Source of the DNA: Petrimonas mucosa
GTDB lineage: Bacteria > Bacteroidota > Bacteroidia > Bacteroidales > Dysgonomonadaceae
Reading direction: 5' to 3'
Assembly (NCBI RefSeq): GCF_900095795.1
Contig: NZ_LT608328.1
Span: forward strand, 1,171,001-1,235,000
DNA length: 64,000 bases
Shown here: in pieces, positions 8,686 through 18,912 of the stretch
Numbering within the stretch: the first letter of the stretch is position 1
Layout of the letters: the number at the start of each line of letters is the position of its first letter
Program-made: the position numbers and the translations under genes
Notes under the pieces: generated by a model
Seen by the model: only the letters and a program-made list of their open reading frames with translations
What the model was told of the DNA's origin: nothing
The model's database searches: none

Positions 8686-10923
8686 CTATTTCAGCCTGAT
8701 CAGCGACTGTTCAATCTCATTACGCAGCTCCTGTGGAGTCGCCCTGTTTCTGCCAACCTCCTTTAAAGCCTGTACGATTGCATCCCGCTCGATGCTCCAA
8801 CGGAACCAGCCCAACGCCTCGGCCAGGACAATCCTTACTTCAGTATCATCGTTCTGATCCTTCAGTACCGTCAGGAGAGCGGAAACCTGCTGGTGGTTGT
8901 TGTAGTTGCGCAACATCCGGATGGCTGAGATCCGATCTTTCGGCGCAGCCTCCTTGTCCTGTATCACAGTCAGAGAGCGGTCGTACCGTTTCGCCTGCCC
9001 CTCAAAATAGCTGGTCATCTTCCCTGCAACCTCATCGGGTTGTGTCAGGTTTGAGGCAACCGTCTGGCGGGCAATCTCCTCCCGGATCTTCTCCAGGTTG
9101 AACATCGGGAGTGATCCCTGTGCAGCATACTGAACCCGTTGACTTTCATCTGCGAAGAGCACTGTCTCCACCAAAGGGGCGATCAGTCGATCATCGCCGT
9201 GATAACCGGCAAAACGGGCACCGTTACGGCGGATCAGTTCATAGGGGTCATCCAATGCCAGCAACAACGCCTCGGTGAGATAGTTGCCGGAAGAGTAAAG
9301 AATCCGTTGCAATGCCTGCATCCGGACACTGTAGTAGGGGTTTTCTTTCAGATGGCGAAGCAGCAGTTCTGGATATCCTTTGGGTGAGCTGTAGGAGAGC
9401 ATCTTCAGGGCAATTGCCTGCAGGTTGGGGTTGTCACTCTGCAGGTACTCCTGCCATACCTTGCTCTTGTGGCGGTTCAAGGCCAGGTCGCGGTTCAGTT
9501 TCCGGCTCAAGGCCAACGGATCACCACCATCGGTGGCCGGGAGGAGCCGGTAGGTGGGATCGCCTATCAGGTGTGACTCGATCCACTGGAGCTCCCGCTG
9601 CCAGAATCCGATACGTGCTCCTTCGGCCAGCATGCCTATCAGCTCCATCGACCATTTGTCCTGAAGCACATTGACGGTGTTGCCTTGTGTCACCACCGTC
9701 TTGCCGTCGGTGAAGATATGATAGCCGGCCACATAACCCGGTTGGTGGAAGGAGCCGTTATAACAGGCATCGAAGATGGTGATGCGGGGTTGGGGCTGCA
9801 GTTTCCGGATATCGGCAAGCACAATGTTGATGTCGGCAGCCAGTAGCGAGTCGCCCACACGGGTACTGTCGAGCCGTTCGGACGAGAAGAAGTCGGGCAA
9901 CAGGGCATATTCGCTCAATACCCGCTTCGCAAATGTCTCTCTCCGTTCACCGCTGTAACGACGATAACTGTTCCGGAGCGAAGCCGAGAGAATTTCCAGG
10001 GGACCCGTTGTTCCCTCACGTCCCATGCCCAGCAGATTGGGAGCAGGATACGGGCCGTTGATATACTGGGTGTCGAAGGCGCCATGTTCGTGGAATACAA
10101 AGATGTCGGTCCCGGGCGACTGTAGTCGCTCAAAGAGCTTGTATTTCATGAAGGGGGCCTGCCTGAAGTTGTAGAAGGCGTTGCCCTCGGCCGTACGGAA
10201 TGCGCCGGGGAACAGCTCCTTGATTGCAAACTGCTGGTTGTGCCAGGTAGTGAGGCAGTCTGAGTTGTATCCGTGGCCGTTGAAAAACCGGACCCTGTCG
10301 GCATAATTGACCTCTCGGTGGGCCTCCACCACCTTGCGAAGATATCGCCTCAGCAGCTCGTAGACATCCTCTCCCATATCGACGGGTGGGAGCATGCGGG
10401 CGGAGTAGAATTCACTCTGTACTACCTGTGGTGAGCTTTCAGTCAACTCGTAATAGAAATGGCGGGGATTTTTCTCGTCAATGCTGAGAAAACGGAACTC
10501 CAGATCCAGATCATCGTAGAAACGATCGCTGGTTACCGACGACTCCTCAATGGGAAACTCCTTCTCGTTCATCTTGAAGGCGGTGGTGCCATGCTGAAAG
10601 TTACGCAGACGCACTACGGGGATGTCGCCAACAAAGACGGCCCCCTCCATCACCGGTTTCCGGCGGTAGATCTGCCTGATCTCCTCCCGCAACTTCAAGG
10701 GATTGTCCCAGTTGCCGATCATGATGACAACTCCCAGTCCCTCCTCCTCCAGAACAGCCTTGTAGGCCATCACCTCCTCGGTGGCCTCCTCAAAGCTCCT
10801 GGAGTCGATAACAACCAGAAAGCGGCTCTCGAACTTCCCGCTTTCGGGTATGATCCGGTCTGCCGCCATGGTAAGGAGGGTGGCAAGCAGGTAGAATATG
10901 GCTATGGTTTTGATCTTCTTCAT
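8686..10923 (-). CDS. exported caspase-like (C25-like) cysteine peptidase with HEAT repeats, paralogue 3
   Basis: A 745-residue protein with a Sec signal peptide (residues 1-21). The catalytic dyad of clan CD peptidases is visible: a hydrophobic strand then His-Gly (IFVFHEHGAFD, H280) and a second strand then Asp-Ala-Cys (ITIFDACYNG, C387). Upstream, EGAVFVGDIPV and TSDRFYDDLDL resemble the strand and SDxxYxDxD parts of gingipain-type (C25) domains; downstream, ESHLIGDPTYRL matches the GDPT motif of that family. The last 250 residues form HEAT-like helical repeats (DPYELIRRNGARFAG, EVRIVLAEALGWF). No T9SS C-terminal domain or lipobox is seen. It is the last gene of the operon, 11 bases after its neighbour, and the most diverged of the three paralogues. 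Confidence 0.8.
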   Translation of the reverse strand: MKKIKTIAIFYLLATLLTMAADRIIPESGKFESRFLVVIDSRSFEEATEEVMAYKAVLEEEGLGVVIMIGNWDNPLKLREEIRQIYRRKPVMEGAVFVGDIPVVRLRNFQHGTTAFKMNEKEFPIEESSVTSDRFYDDLDLEFRFLSIDEKNPRHFYYELTESSPQVVQSEFYSARMLPPVDMGEDVYELLRRYLRKVVEAHREVNYADRVRFFNGHGYNSDCLTTWHNQQFAIKELFPGAFRTAEGNAFYNFRQAPFMKYKLFERLQSPGTDIFVFHEHGAFDTQYINGPYPAPNLLGMGREGTTGPLEILSASLRNSYRRYSGERRETFAKRVLSEYALLPDFFSSERLDSTRVGDSLLAADINIVLADIRKLQPQPRITIFDACYNGSFHQPGYVAGYHIFTDGKTVVTQGNTVNVLQDKWSMELIGMLAEGARIGFWQRELQWIESHLIGDPTYRLLPATDGGDPLALSRKLNRDLALNRHKSKVWQEYLQSDNPNLQAIALKMLSYSSPKGYPELLLRHLKENPYYSVRMQALQRILYSSGNYLTEALLLALDDPYELIRRNGARFAGYHGDDRLIAPLVETVLFADESQRVQYAAQGSLPMFNLEKIREEIARQTVASNLTQPDEVAGKMTSYFEGQAKRYDRSLTVIQDKEAAPKDRISAIRMLRNYNNHQQVSALLTVLKDQNDDTEVRIVLAEALGWFRWSIERDAIVQALKEVGRNRATPQELRNEIEQSLIRLK

Positions 10924-10934
10924 ATAGATGTTCG

Positions 10935-13097
10935 CTATTGCATAAAATGTTCTAATCGCGCAATACTCTTGTTGATCTCATTGCTCAATTGTTGAGAGGC
11001 TTGCGGTTGTGCGGCCACCTCCCTGAGTGCGGCCACGATCTCCTCCCTGCGGTAGGAGTTGTTGAACCAGCCGAGTGCTTCGGCAAGCGCCACGCGCAAC
11101 GAAGCATCTTCACTCGTATCGGTCAGCACCTGGAGATAATCACCCACCTGCTTGTGGTAGTTGTTATTGCGCAGCATTCTTGCTGCAGATATTCTGCTCT
11201 TCAACGGCTTCTCCCTGTTGGTGACGTCGTTGGCCATCGCCGCTATCCGCTTGCGGGAGGCGAAGATGTGTTGGAACTCTTCCCATACCTTTTCTTTGTC
11301 TGGATAGGAGATGTTCTGATCAAGCTGTCGTTTCATCTCTGCTTCCATCGCATCGAAATCCATCCGGTCGAAGGTGAAGGTGACATTGAAATGGACCCGT
11401 TCATCAAGATAATTGTCGAGGTAGATTTTCACCAGATAGGGAATAAAGTGGTCGGAACCGATGGCGCCCATGGCATATACCGATTTGCGACGGATAAACT
11501 CGTAGGGGTCATTAATCGACTTCTCCAGCAGTTGTGCAAAATGGTCACCGCCGTAGAGCTGGAGCAGTAGAAAAGCCTGCAGCCGTACCGAGTAGTAGGG
11601 CGACTCGTTATAGGCTTTGGTAAGAAATTCAGCCATCCCGGGATACCCCAGGTCGGAAAGTTTATGCAGCGCCAGTCCCTTCAGATCGGGATGATCTGCT
11701 TTGTTGTATAATGCCAGCCAGTAGGCAGTGTCTGTAGTGCGAAGGTCTACCTGATCGGCAACATCGCCTGCAAAACGGAAGGTGGGGTCTCCAATGATGT
11801 GTGACTCCAGGATGTTGATCTCGCGGGCCCATTCACCTATCCGAAAACCAAGTCCCAGCAGACCCAACAGGTCGGTTGAACTCTTGTCCTGCAATACGTT
11901 GACACTGTTGGCGAAGGTGGCCAGCGTCTTGCCGTCGGCGAAGATGTACTCGCCGGCTATATAGCGCTCTTCACGGAAATCACCATTGTAGCAGGCGTCG
12001 AAGATCACCATCCGGGCATTGGGCGAGATGAGCGGCACATCGTCCAGGACGATGCCGGTCTGCAGATCGAGAAGCGAATCGGCTACCCGCTGTTTCGGAT
12101 CATCTGCCCCTGCAAACCAGAGAGTATCTATCCGGTAAAGCTCCATCCAGGTCTGTTTCAGTTTTTCCTGCTGCTGGACATCCCCGGCACGACGGAGAGC
12201 CTGCCGGAAGAGGCGTCGTCCCGCCTCCATCTGCTCCTCGCTCTCCTTGGTATGCGGCAGTGCTGTAAGGTATTGCCTGTCGGGCGTTCCATGCTCGTGG
12301 AAAAGCATCAGGTCCAAATCCATCCGTCGAAGTTGCTCGGTTACCAGCTCCTTCATATAGGGGTACATGTTGAAAAAGAGAAACTTTGCGGAACTTTTGT
12401 TGCGGAAGGCGGCCGGAATCTGCTCCCGCATCATCATCCCCTGGTTGCGCCATGCAGTAAGGCTGTTTGAGAAGGAACCCTCGCCAGTATAGGCGACAAC
12501 CACATCGAGCGGATTCTGCTGCTCCCGTTCGAGAAGTAGTTTCCGGAAATAGCTTCGTATCTGTTGATACCCCTCTTCTCCCTGTCGCGTCGGTTTCAGT
12601 CGCCCGCTGTAGATATCACTCTGGATATACTGGGGAGAGTCTCCCCGCAGTGAATAGTAGTGGAGCAGCGGCTCCTCCTCATCACTTCCGAGGTCGTCGA
12701 ACCGTAGGTCGAAATCGTCGTAAAAGCGGTCGGAAGGTACCGACGAGTCACGTTTGGGGAACCGCTCCTGATCCATCTTGAAGGCGGAAGTGAGATGCTG
12801 CGCATCGCGGATCATCGGTACCGGAATCTGTCCGATCAAGATCGCTCCTTCCAGCTGATGATGTAGATAGAGATGGTGCAGCTGTTGCCTCAGCTCATCG
12901 GGCTGTTTCCACTCCCCGGAAAGGAGTGATGGCGAAAAGCCTTCCCGTTCCAGGAGTGTGCTGTAGGCATCGATCTCCGCCTTGCAGGCGGTATAGGTGG
13001 ATTGATCCACCACGATGGCAAAACCTTTGCCTGCAGCTTCTACCCCGTAAGTGAGCAGCAAGGAAAAAGCTGTCAGAAATATCAATTTTCGAACCAT
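10935..13097 (-). CDS. exported caspase-like (C25-like) cysteine peptidase with HEAT repeats, paralogue 2
   Basis: I choose the ATG at 13097 (MVRKLIFLTAFSLLLTYGVEA) because it gives a clean signal peptide; a TTG 18 bases upstream is also open. The product is 720 residues. Dyad: LDLMLFHEHGTPD (H269) and ARMVIFDACYNGDF (C369). Flanking C25-like landmarks are EGAILIGQIPVPMIRDAQHL, PSDRFYDDFDL and ESHIIGDPTFRF. The HEAT-like C-terminus includes DPYEFIRRKSVYAMGAIG and SLRVALAEALGWF. It begins 14 bases after the DUF6850 stop, so the two are probably translationally linked. The substrate is unknown; cleavage after a specific residue cannot be predicted from the sequence. Confidence 0.8.
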   Translation of the reverse strand: MVRKLIFLTAFSLLLTYGVEAAGKGFAIVVDQSTYTACKAEIDAYSTLLEREGFSPSLLSGEWKQPDELRQQLHHLYLHHQLEGAILIGQIPVPMIRDAQHLTSAFKMDQERFPKRDSSVPSDRFYDDFDLRFDDLGSDEEEPLLHYYSLRGDSPQYIQSDIYSGRLKPTRQGEEGYQQIRSYFRKLLLEREQQNPLDVVVAYTGEGSFSNSLTAWRNQGMMMREQIPAAFRNKSSAKFLFFNMYPYMKELVTEQLRRMDLDLMLFHEHGTPDRQYLTALPHTKESEEQMEAGRRLFRQALRRAGDVQQQEKLKQTWMELYRIDTLWFAGADDPKQRVADSLLDLQTGIVLDDVPLISPNARMVIFDACYNGDFREERYIAGEYIFADGKTLATFANSVNVLQDKSSTDLLGLLGLGFRIGEWAREINILESHIIGDPTFRFAGDVADQVDLRTTDTAYWLALYNKADHPDLKGLALHKLSDLGYPGMAEFLTKAYNESPYYSVRLQAFLLLQLYGGDHFAQLLEKSINDPYEFIRRKSVYAMGAIGSDHFIPYLVKIYLDNYLDERVHFNVTFTFDRMDFDAMEAEMKRQLDQNISYPDKEKVWEEFQHIFASRKRIAAMANDVTNREKPLKSRISAARMLRNNNYHKQVGDYLQVLTDTSEDASLRVALAEALGWFNNSYRREEIVAALREVAAQPQASQQLSNEINKSIARLEHFMQ

Positions 13098-13111
13098 ATT
13101 CAATTTAATTA

Positions 13112-14671
13112 TCAAAAGGTGAGCCCAATACCTAAGCGGGCAATCAGCCTTGTATCATCACTTTCGGTCGGTTTATAATAATCGGCAGTCACTTTCACGT
13201 AGGCACCGCCGCCCCTTTGGGCTAAAAGGCCGGTAAAATAGCTGATGGAGGCTCCCACCTTATAGTAGTCCTGTTTCAAATAGTCTGCCTCGGGATTCAT
13301 GAAATCGGTAATGACGATCGATCCGGGGTCGACACCACCATAGTGATACTCCCCTTTCCGGTTCATTTTCCGGACGAGGTCGGCACCCAGCACCCAACGG
13401 GAGTTTCCACCTGTGGAAAGATTGAATTTAGCATCTGCTCCCAGGTAGAGATCACTGATCTTCAGGTATGAGGCTGGCATGATATAGTTGTCGTCCGTTA
13501 CGGTGTAGAGTGCATATATACCTGCTTTCCAGCTGTACTCCCGAACCGCGTTGCGGAAGAGGTCGTACGACAGGCGGTAGCTGTCGCGCCGATAGGTAGA
13601 GCGGATGCTGCTGTAGAGATCCACCCACTGTTGTACTTCATAACTGTTGTCCAGCACCTGTACAAACTCGATGCCATCTGTCCGGCTACTGCGGTAGATG
13701 AAGTCTACCCTGTTCAGGTTGACCCCCTCGTGCAGCAGTGCTGCATGTCCATAGAGCACCTGCTGACGTATGGTACCCTCCTTGCGGGGTTTGGTGATAT
13801 CCCTCACCGCCTCTTCCACACGGTAGCCGTAGCCACCCTCGGCAAAAAGGCGAAAAGCTTGCTGTTGCCAACCGTACTGCAGGCCGAAACCCACCTTGTT
13901 GGCATCGTAGATAAAGCTACCCAGCGATTGCAGACCGCCGATCACGGCAGTATAGTGATTCCCCAATCCCCGCATCACGAACACATTCTGGTTTACTTGG
14001 GTGTCACTGTTGCTATGTGCCCGGGTCTCCTGGATCATGTTCTCGTACTCCAGATTTATACCCACACGATGGGATCCGAAGATGCCAGCGATACCCGGCT
14101 TCACGTTAATGGAATAGAGGTAGAGCTCCGAACGGGGATCCATCTGCTTGGCTCCCGTCTCCGCTTTATATGCAGCCTGTATACCCAGCAGATAGTGATT
14201 GGCCAGTGGGCGGGATGATACCTTCATCTGCAGGTTGTAATGCTGCTTTTTCCATTCACTCGGGTTGGGATCTACCGGATAGTAAGGTACTCCCCGGTAA
14301 GGATCGAGCATCGCCGTATTGAAACGGGTATCCTTCTCGGTTTCGTTAGCATAGGCAAACCGGCCCCAGGCATAGATGCCACCGATCTGTTGACCACCCT
14401 CGGTGACCACATCGAGTTGTCGCTCCTTTTCTCCCTGTTGCACCCTCTTGAAGGTTCCGTCGGTTGTCTGGTAACCAGCCTCCAGGAGGCCGTATTTACC
14501 GAGGCTGTCGAGGCCGATACCGGCACCGTTGTCGCTCTCCAACCATGTGGAGCGAGCCTTGCTCAGTTCTATGGTGAGTGGTGATACTTGGGCCTTGATG
14601 CAGGGGGCCAACTGAAGGGCTACAGCCGCCAGCAACAGCCCTTTGATGTATTGTATGTTATTTCTCTTCAT
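13112..14671 (-). CDS. DUF6850 family outer-membrane beta-barrel protein
   Basis: A 519-residue protein with a signal peptide (residues 1-27, ending IKAQ). It is rich in alternating hydrophobic/polar strands (for example HYTAVIGGLQSLGSF, RLFAEGGYGYRV) and ends with Phe (RLIARLGIGLTF), the usual terminal strand of an outer-membrane barrel. I recognise it as DUF6850-like from its overall character and its position beside a DUF4876 gene and a TonB-dependent receptor. Its role is not known; a channel or a partner of the receptor is a reasonable inference. It lies between the DUF4876 gene (17-base gap) and peptidase 2. Confidence 0.75.
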   Translation of the reverse strand: MKRNNIQYIKGLLLAAVALQLAPCIKAQVSPLTIELSKARSTWLESDNGAGIGLDSLGKYGLLEAGYQTTDGTFKRVQQGEKERQLDVVTEGGQQIGGIYAWGRFAYANETEKDTRFNTAMLDPYRGVPYYPVDPNPSEWKKQHYNLQMKVSSRPLANHYLLGIQAAYKAETGAKQMDPRSELYLYSINVKPGIAGIFGSHRVGINLEYENMIQETRAHSNSDTQVNQNVFVMRGLGNHYTAVIGGLQSLGSFIYDANKVGFGLQYGWQQQAFRLFAEGGYGYRVEEAVRDITKPRKEGTIRQQVLYGHAALLHEGVNLNRVDFIYRSSRTDGIEFVQVLDNSYEVQQWVDLYSSIRSTYRRDSYRLSYDLFRNAVREYSWKAGIYALYTVTDDNYIMPASYLKISDLYLGADAKFNLSTGGNSRWVLGADLVRKMNRKGEYHYGGVDPGSIVITDFMNPEADYLKQDYYKVGASISYFTGLLAQRGGGAYVKVTADYYKPTESDDTRLIARLGIGLTF

Positions 14672-14688
14672 AATCGTTCCTCTTTTTG

Positions 14689-15906
14689 CTATTTCCAGGT
14701 GTTCCAGGCGGGGGCTTTAGCGTCGTAGCGCCTGATCATTGGCGGATCCATCACCTCAAAGTCGTCGGTGCTGTTGTTGGTATCCTGCAGGATCACACGT
14801 CCGTCGGGATGTGTCTCCTTCACTTTTCTGGCCACGCTTACTCCAAGGTAGGTGCCGTTGACGGTAGCTGCACCGGCATCCAGGATGGCGGGCATCCGTT
14901 TCAGTTCCATCTGGTTGGGGTTGCCTACATTCTCCAGTGCGTCCACCACCGATTCGATCGGTACTCTGTAGGTCTTTGTCGTGGTTCCTACCGGGCTCAC
15001 CACTTCGGTTGGACTGTTGGGATCGATCGGTTCGGAGGGCACGAAGAGTATGAATGCTCCTCCGAAGACGGTGGTCAGCCACTGTGCGACGGGCGAGGGC
15101 CAGAAGGCCATCTTCATGTTGATGGCCGGGTTATCCTGGATCAGCGAGGTGGTCTGTACCAGTGTCTCAAATTCGGCACTCAGCAGGTTGACGGGTGCGG
15201 AGGGGTTGAGGTTCTCCTTCCTGTGGTCATCAGCCATCTGGGCGATAATGATCGATTCGCCCGGCTGAAGTGGAAAATCGGCCGTGTCTGGTACCTGCCA
15301 GATCTGCAGGGCATAGACGTACTTGTCGGCATCGGGACCATCATATACAGGCATATTTGCAGTGGCGGTTAGGGGATTGATGATGGCAATGGCCAGGCCG
15401 CGGACATTCTGCTCGAGATCGCTGTTGTTGTAGATCTCATAAAACTGGTCGCGGAAATAGGAGCCGCCGCTGGGGGTTCTCGATCCGCAGTAGTAGACCT
15501 CCTTGAAAAGGAGTGCGCCGGACTTGGCTGCCCCCACCTCCACAGTGATGGTTTCCATATCCTTTGTTATCCCCACGTTCACCACATTTCCGTTGTAATT
15601 GTACGAAAATCCATCTTCGCTTTTCGCGGCACTCACCGTTACGGTGTAGATGCCAGGGATGATATTCTCTACAGTGACCGGCTGATTGGGTGTCATGGTG
15701 GTGGAGAGCTCATATCGTTCGGCAAAATTGACCAGCTTTACCTGTAACTGGTCGGGTATCGGCGCATCGCCCACGTTGAGATTCACCTCAATGGTGGCGC
15801 GCAACGGAACCATCTTCTCCGCATCGGAGACACTCTGAAACTGCTCGCAAGAGAGTAGCAGTGTCAGCAGTAGGAAGAGACTGTATCTGTTGATTTTCTT
15901 CTTCAT
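14689..15906 (-). CDS. DUF4876 domain lipoprotein
   Basis: A 405-residue protein with a lipoprotein signal (LFLLLTLLLSCEQFQS, Cys near residue 20). An N-terminal beta-sandwich-like segment (ATIEVNLNVGDAPIPDQLQV to GIYTVTVSAAKSEDG, about 35-95) resembles the domain often preceding DUF4876. The rest (ALLFKEVYYCGSRTPSGGSY, YEIYNNSDLEQNVRGLAIAI) is the DUF4876 core, similar in style to lamin-tail-like surface domains. It is probably anchored at the outer membrane, either side. It sits between the TonB-dependent receptor and the DUF6850 barrel, an arrangement I associate with Bacteroidales uptake loci; the ligand is unknown. Confidence 0.8.
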   Translation of the reverse strand: MKKKINRYSLFLLLTLLLSCEQFQSVSDAEKMVPLRATIEVNLNVGDAPIPDQLQVKLVNFAERYELSTTMTPNQPVTVENIIPGIYTVTVSAAKSEDGFSYNYNGNVVNVGITKDMETITVEVGAAKSGALLFKEVYYCGSRTPSGGSYFRDQFYEIYNNSDLEQNVRGLAIAIINPLTATANMPVYDGPDADKYVYALQIWQVPDTADFPLQPGESIIIAQMADDHRKENLNPSAPVNLLSAEFETLVQTTSLIQDNPAINMKMAFWPSPVAQWLTTVFGGAFILFVPSEPIDPNSPTEVVSPVGTTTKTYRVPIESVVDALENVGNPNQMELKRMPAILDAGAATVNGTYLGVSVARKVKETHPDGRVILQDTNNSTDDFEVMDPPMIRRYDAKAPAWNTWK

Positions 15907-15972
15907 ATGATTTTCGGATTTTAATCTTTTCTATCTATGGTTGTAAATCGCGCTGGGAAATTCCACTCCTCC

Positions 15973-18861
15973 CTACAACTGGAGTGCCAGTTCAAAGCCG
16001 AAGTAGAGGGGAATATTTAACCGTGTGAATGAGCCAGGTGTACGTTTACTCTCATAGAGCGGTCTGTTGTTGAACATGTTGTTGGCGTAGAAACTGGCCT
16101 TCAGGTTGCGGCCAATCTCCTTGGTCAGATGGAAGTTGATCAGCAGCACGGGGAAATAGGACTCCGTGATAAAACGGGTGGGACTCCTTACTTGTTTGAG
16201 ATAGGCAAATTCGGGATCATTATACATCGATTCATTGAAAGGCTTTACTGAGCCATCTACACGCGAGATATAGGATACCAGAATGGAGTCGTTTCCGTAG
16301 GTGGTCCAGTACTTGTTCAGCCAGCTCACCTGTGCAGTGGTGGTCACCACAAACCCAATTGAGGGGATGTTGTGGGTGGCCCTGAGGGTGGTGGTGAAGC
16401 GCTCCCGCTCATATTTCTCTGCCCCCTTCTCGTAGATGCCGACGTTCCGTTCCAGGTTGTTCAGGTTCTTCTGGTTGCTGAAGGAGTGGCCGTCGTTCCA
16501 ATCGGTCGACCGCATATAGGCTCCGTTCAGTACGAAGGAGGTCCGGATGGCGTTGATCCTGCCGAAGTCGAAATCGAATTCCACGCCCCGGTTATGCGAC
16601 CGTCCGTCGTTGGTGGGTGTGGCAAAGGAGACAAAAATATTGTGACGCTCCTTCTCCTTCAGGGTGGGGATGGTGCCAGGGTTGGCCTCCGCCTGTTCGT
16701 AGATGATATATTCGAGCAGCCTGTAGGAGTCGATGGTGGTAGCCAAATTATATCCATTTTTCAACTGCTCGTCGTATGCGGTGACCGAGAATCGCATCTT
16801 TTTCACCATCAGGTCGAGTCCGATCTCCGCTTTCCGGTTTGCCGCGATTTTCAGATCGCGGTTCTCGGTGTTGAAAACCCGGGTAGTGGCCAGGAAAAGT
16901 TGTTCATCCTGGGGTACGGATGAGGAGTTGAGCGTATTGAAGTGTACCAGGTCGAAGTAGGCATTTTCAGGATAGAGGTAGAGGGCCGTCGGGGCCTTGG
17001 CGGTAATGCCGTATCCTCCTCTCAGCCACAGCTTCTGCGGCAAGATGTCGAATGAGAGGTTGGAGCGGGGTGTGACGATGCTCTTTCCGTTGACCAGGTC
17101 GTAGCGGGCACCCGCCTGAACCATCAGCTCATGTTTACCCATGATCCAGTTGAGATTCTCTTCGGCATAGAGCGACAACTGGTTGATAAAAGGTATCTCG
17201 GAATATTTTCTGGGACGGGGTGAAGAGTTCTCAGAACTGAGCACTCTATATGGCGGATTGTTGGGGTCATATACCTTGCCATCGCCCAGGTTGCCGTCGC
17301 TCTTGAAGTTGGCTCCGACCAGGATCCGGTTATTGATATTGCCCACGCTCTTGGTTAAAGTGGCATTCAGGTTGGCGAAGATATTTACCTCCTTGCCGTA
17401 GATGTCGTATTGGCTGTAGTATTCGTTGGGGAGGTAGGTGGCAATAAGATCTTTTTCCGAAGGAGGAATATTGGTCAGTTCATTTCCTTGGTCGTCAAAT
17501 ACTTGCTGTCCAGGTCGGTTGCTTAGGACCGCCTTGTCGGTTTTCGACATCGAATAGGCAGCGAATGCATTGCCCAGCAACTCTTTCTGGTAGGAGTGCT
17601 TGTCGCGGTAGCTGCCCGAGAGGGTATACTTCACGTTGTTCAGCCATCCCTTTCGGATGTTGAGGGTTCCGTTGGTGTTGAGGCGCAGGCCAAGGTCGCG
17701 AGCTCCGGTCTCCAGTTGGCTGCGGGCATCGTCGGGATTCTTCTCGCGGGTATCCTTGCCGAGTGAGAGATCGAGCGAGGTGGTGCTGAAAAGCTTGTTG
17801 AACTGGTTGGAATAGATGCTCCGGGCTGTTGCACGCTGATAATAGGCATATGACTCCTTGGCATCCTTTATGCTGTAGGCATAATCACCGCTTATATTCA
17901 GGTTTCCTCTCTCTTTGCCCAGATTCACTCCCTTGCTGACGGAGGCCTGGTAGATGTAGGGATCTGTCTTCAGGCGTACAGTAAGTGGCTCACGTCCGGC
18001 TTTCGATCTGATAATCACAGCGCCGGAGGTGAGATCGCCATGCTCCACCGAAGGGATACCTCTGATTACTTCTACCGACTCGATATTGTCGGTGGAGATA
18101 CTGCGGATATCCAGCCCGGAGTTGGGTGACGAGCCACCGCCAATAGCAGCACCACTGCCGCTGATGGCGGGCGAGAGGGTTTGCAGGTTGGCGTTGTTGG
18201 ATAGGGGAGCTCCATCGATCACGATAGCGGTACCCATACTGTTCATGTTGGCTGCATCGGTGGGTATCGGTACGCCCTGGTTAACCGGATTGGCTCCCAG
18301 ACTACGAATATTGAAGGTCTTGGCCGTAGCCAGTCCGCTCTGGTAGGAGGTGACTCCGCCCGGAAGCAGTTGCATGATATCGCTCAATGAACTGGTTTGC
18401 AGGTGGTCCATCGCCTGTCGTGAGATGGTGGAGGCTGTGGCTCTACCCGCTTTGCTCTCCTTGGCCACCACCGTGATTTCGGTGAGACGGAAGGTACTCT
18501 CCTGCATCTGGAGTGAAAGAGACAGGTTTTGCCCGGCAGCCAGCGTGAAGGTGGTATCGATCGGTTCCATTCCCAGGAAATCGATCCTTATGTTTATCCG
18601 CCCGGGCGATAACTTGTCGAAAAAGAATTCTCCCCTGCTATTGGTCGCGGTGGCAGCCCCTTGCGGCAGCACTTGCACCGTGGCAAACTCAACTGGTACG
18701 GAGGGATTGTTCAACTCCGTTACCCGGCCTCTCAAGGAAGCGGTTGTCTCCTGAGCCATCAACTGCGTTGTAGTAACCATCCACAACCCCAATATGGCTA
18801 TCCCGAAAAGAAGAGGTCTCCTCCTCGAAGTGATGAATTTGAGATGCTGATCACTGTTCAT
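15973..18861 (-). CDS. TonB-dependent receptor of the peptidase operon
   Basis: A 962-residue outer-membrane receptor. A signal peptide precedes residue 36. A carboxypeptidase-regulatory-like domain follows (TASLRGRVTELNNPSVPVEF to LSLSLQMQ, about 39-130), then the plug (LTEITVVAKES, LSDIMQLLPGG, GSSPNSGLDIRSISTDNIES, VEVIRGIPSVEHGDLTSGAV) and a 22-strand-type barrel ending FGFELALQL. The second gene of the operon, it lies 51 bases after peptidase 1 and 66 before the DUF4876 gene. It lacks a SusD partner, so it is closer to metal, haem, cofactor or peptide receptors than to SusC. Substrate unknown. Confidence 0.92.
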   Translation of the reverse strand: MNSDQHLKFITSRRRPLLFGIAILGLWMVTTTQLMAQETTASLRGRVTELNNPSVPVEFATVQVLPQGAATATNSRGEFFFDKLSPGRINIRIDFLGMEPIDTTFTLAAGQNLSLSLQMQESTFRLTEITVVAKESKAGRATASTISRQAMDHLQTSSLSDIMQLLPGGVTSYQSGLATAKTFNIRSLGANPVNQGVPIPTDAANMNSMGTAIVIDGAPLSNNANLQTLSPAISGSGAAIGGGSSPNSGLDIRSISTDNIESVEVIRGIPSVEHGDLTSGAVIIRSKAGREPLTVRLKTDPYIYQASVSKGVNLGKERGNLNISGDYAYSIKDAKESYAYYQRATARSIYSNQFNKLFSTTSLDLSLGKDTREKNPDDARSQLETGARDLGLRLNTNGTLNIRKGWLNNVKYTLSGSYRDKHSYQKELLGNAFAAYSMSKTDKAVLSNRPGQQVFDDQGNELTNIPPSEKDLIATYLPNEYYSQYDIYGKEVNIFANLNATLTKSVGNINNRILVGANFKSDGNLGDGKVYDPNNPPYRVLSSENSSPRPRKYSEIPFINQLSLYAEENLNWIMGKHELMVQAGARYDLVNGKSIVTPRSNLSFDILPQKLWLRGGYGITAKAPTALYLYPENAYFDLVHFNTLNSSSVPQDEQLFLATTRVFNTENRDLKIAANRKAEIGLDLMVKKMRFSVTAYDEQLKNGYNLATTIDSYRLLEYIIYEQAEANPGTIPTLKEKERHNIFVSFATPTNDGRSHNRGVEFDFDFGRINAIRTSFVLNGAYMRSTDWNDGHSFSNQKNLNNLERNVGIYEKGAEKYERERFTTTLRATHNIPSIGFVVTTTAQVSWLNKYWTTYGNDSILVSYISRVDGSVKPFNESMYNDPEFAYLKQVRSPTRFITESYFPVLLINFHLTKEIGRNLKASFYANNMFNNRPLYESKRTPGSFTRLNIPLYFGFELALQL

Positions 18862-18912
18862 ACGTTATCTTCTTAATTTCTTAATAATGTGATTACAAAA
18901 AATGGAGAAATA

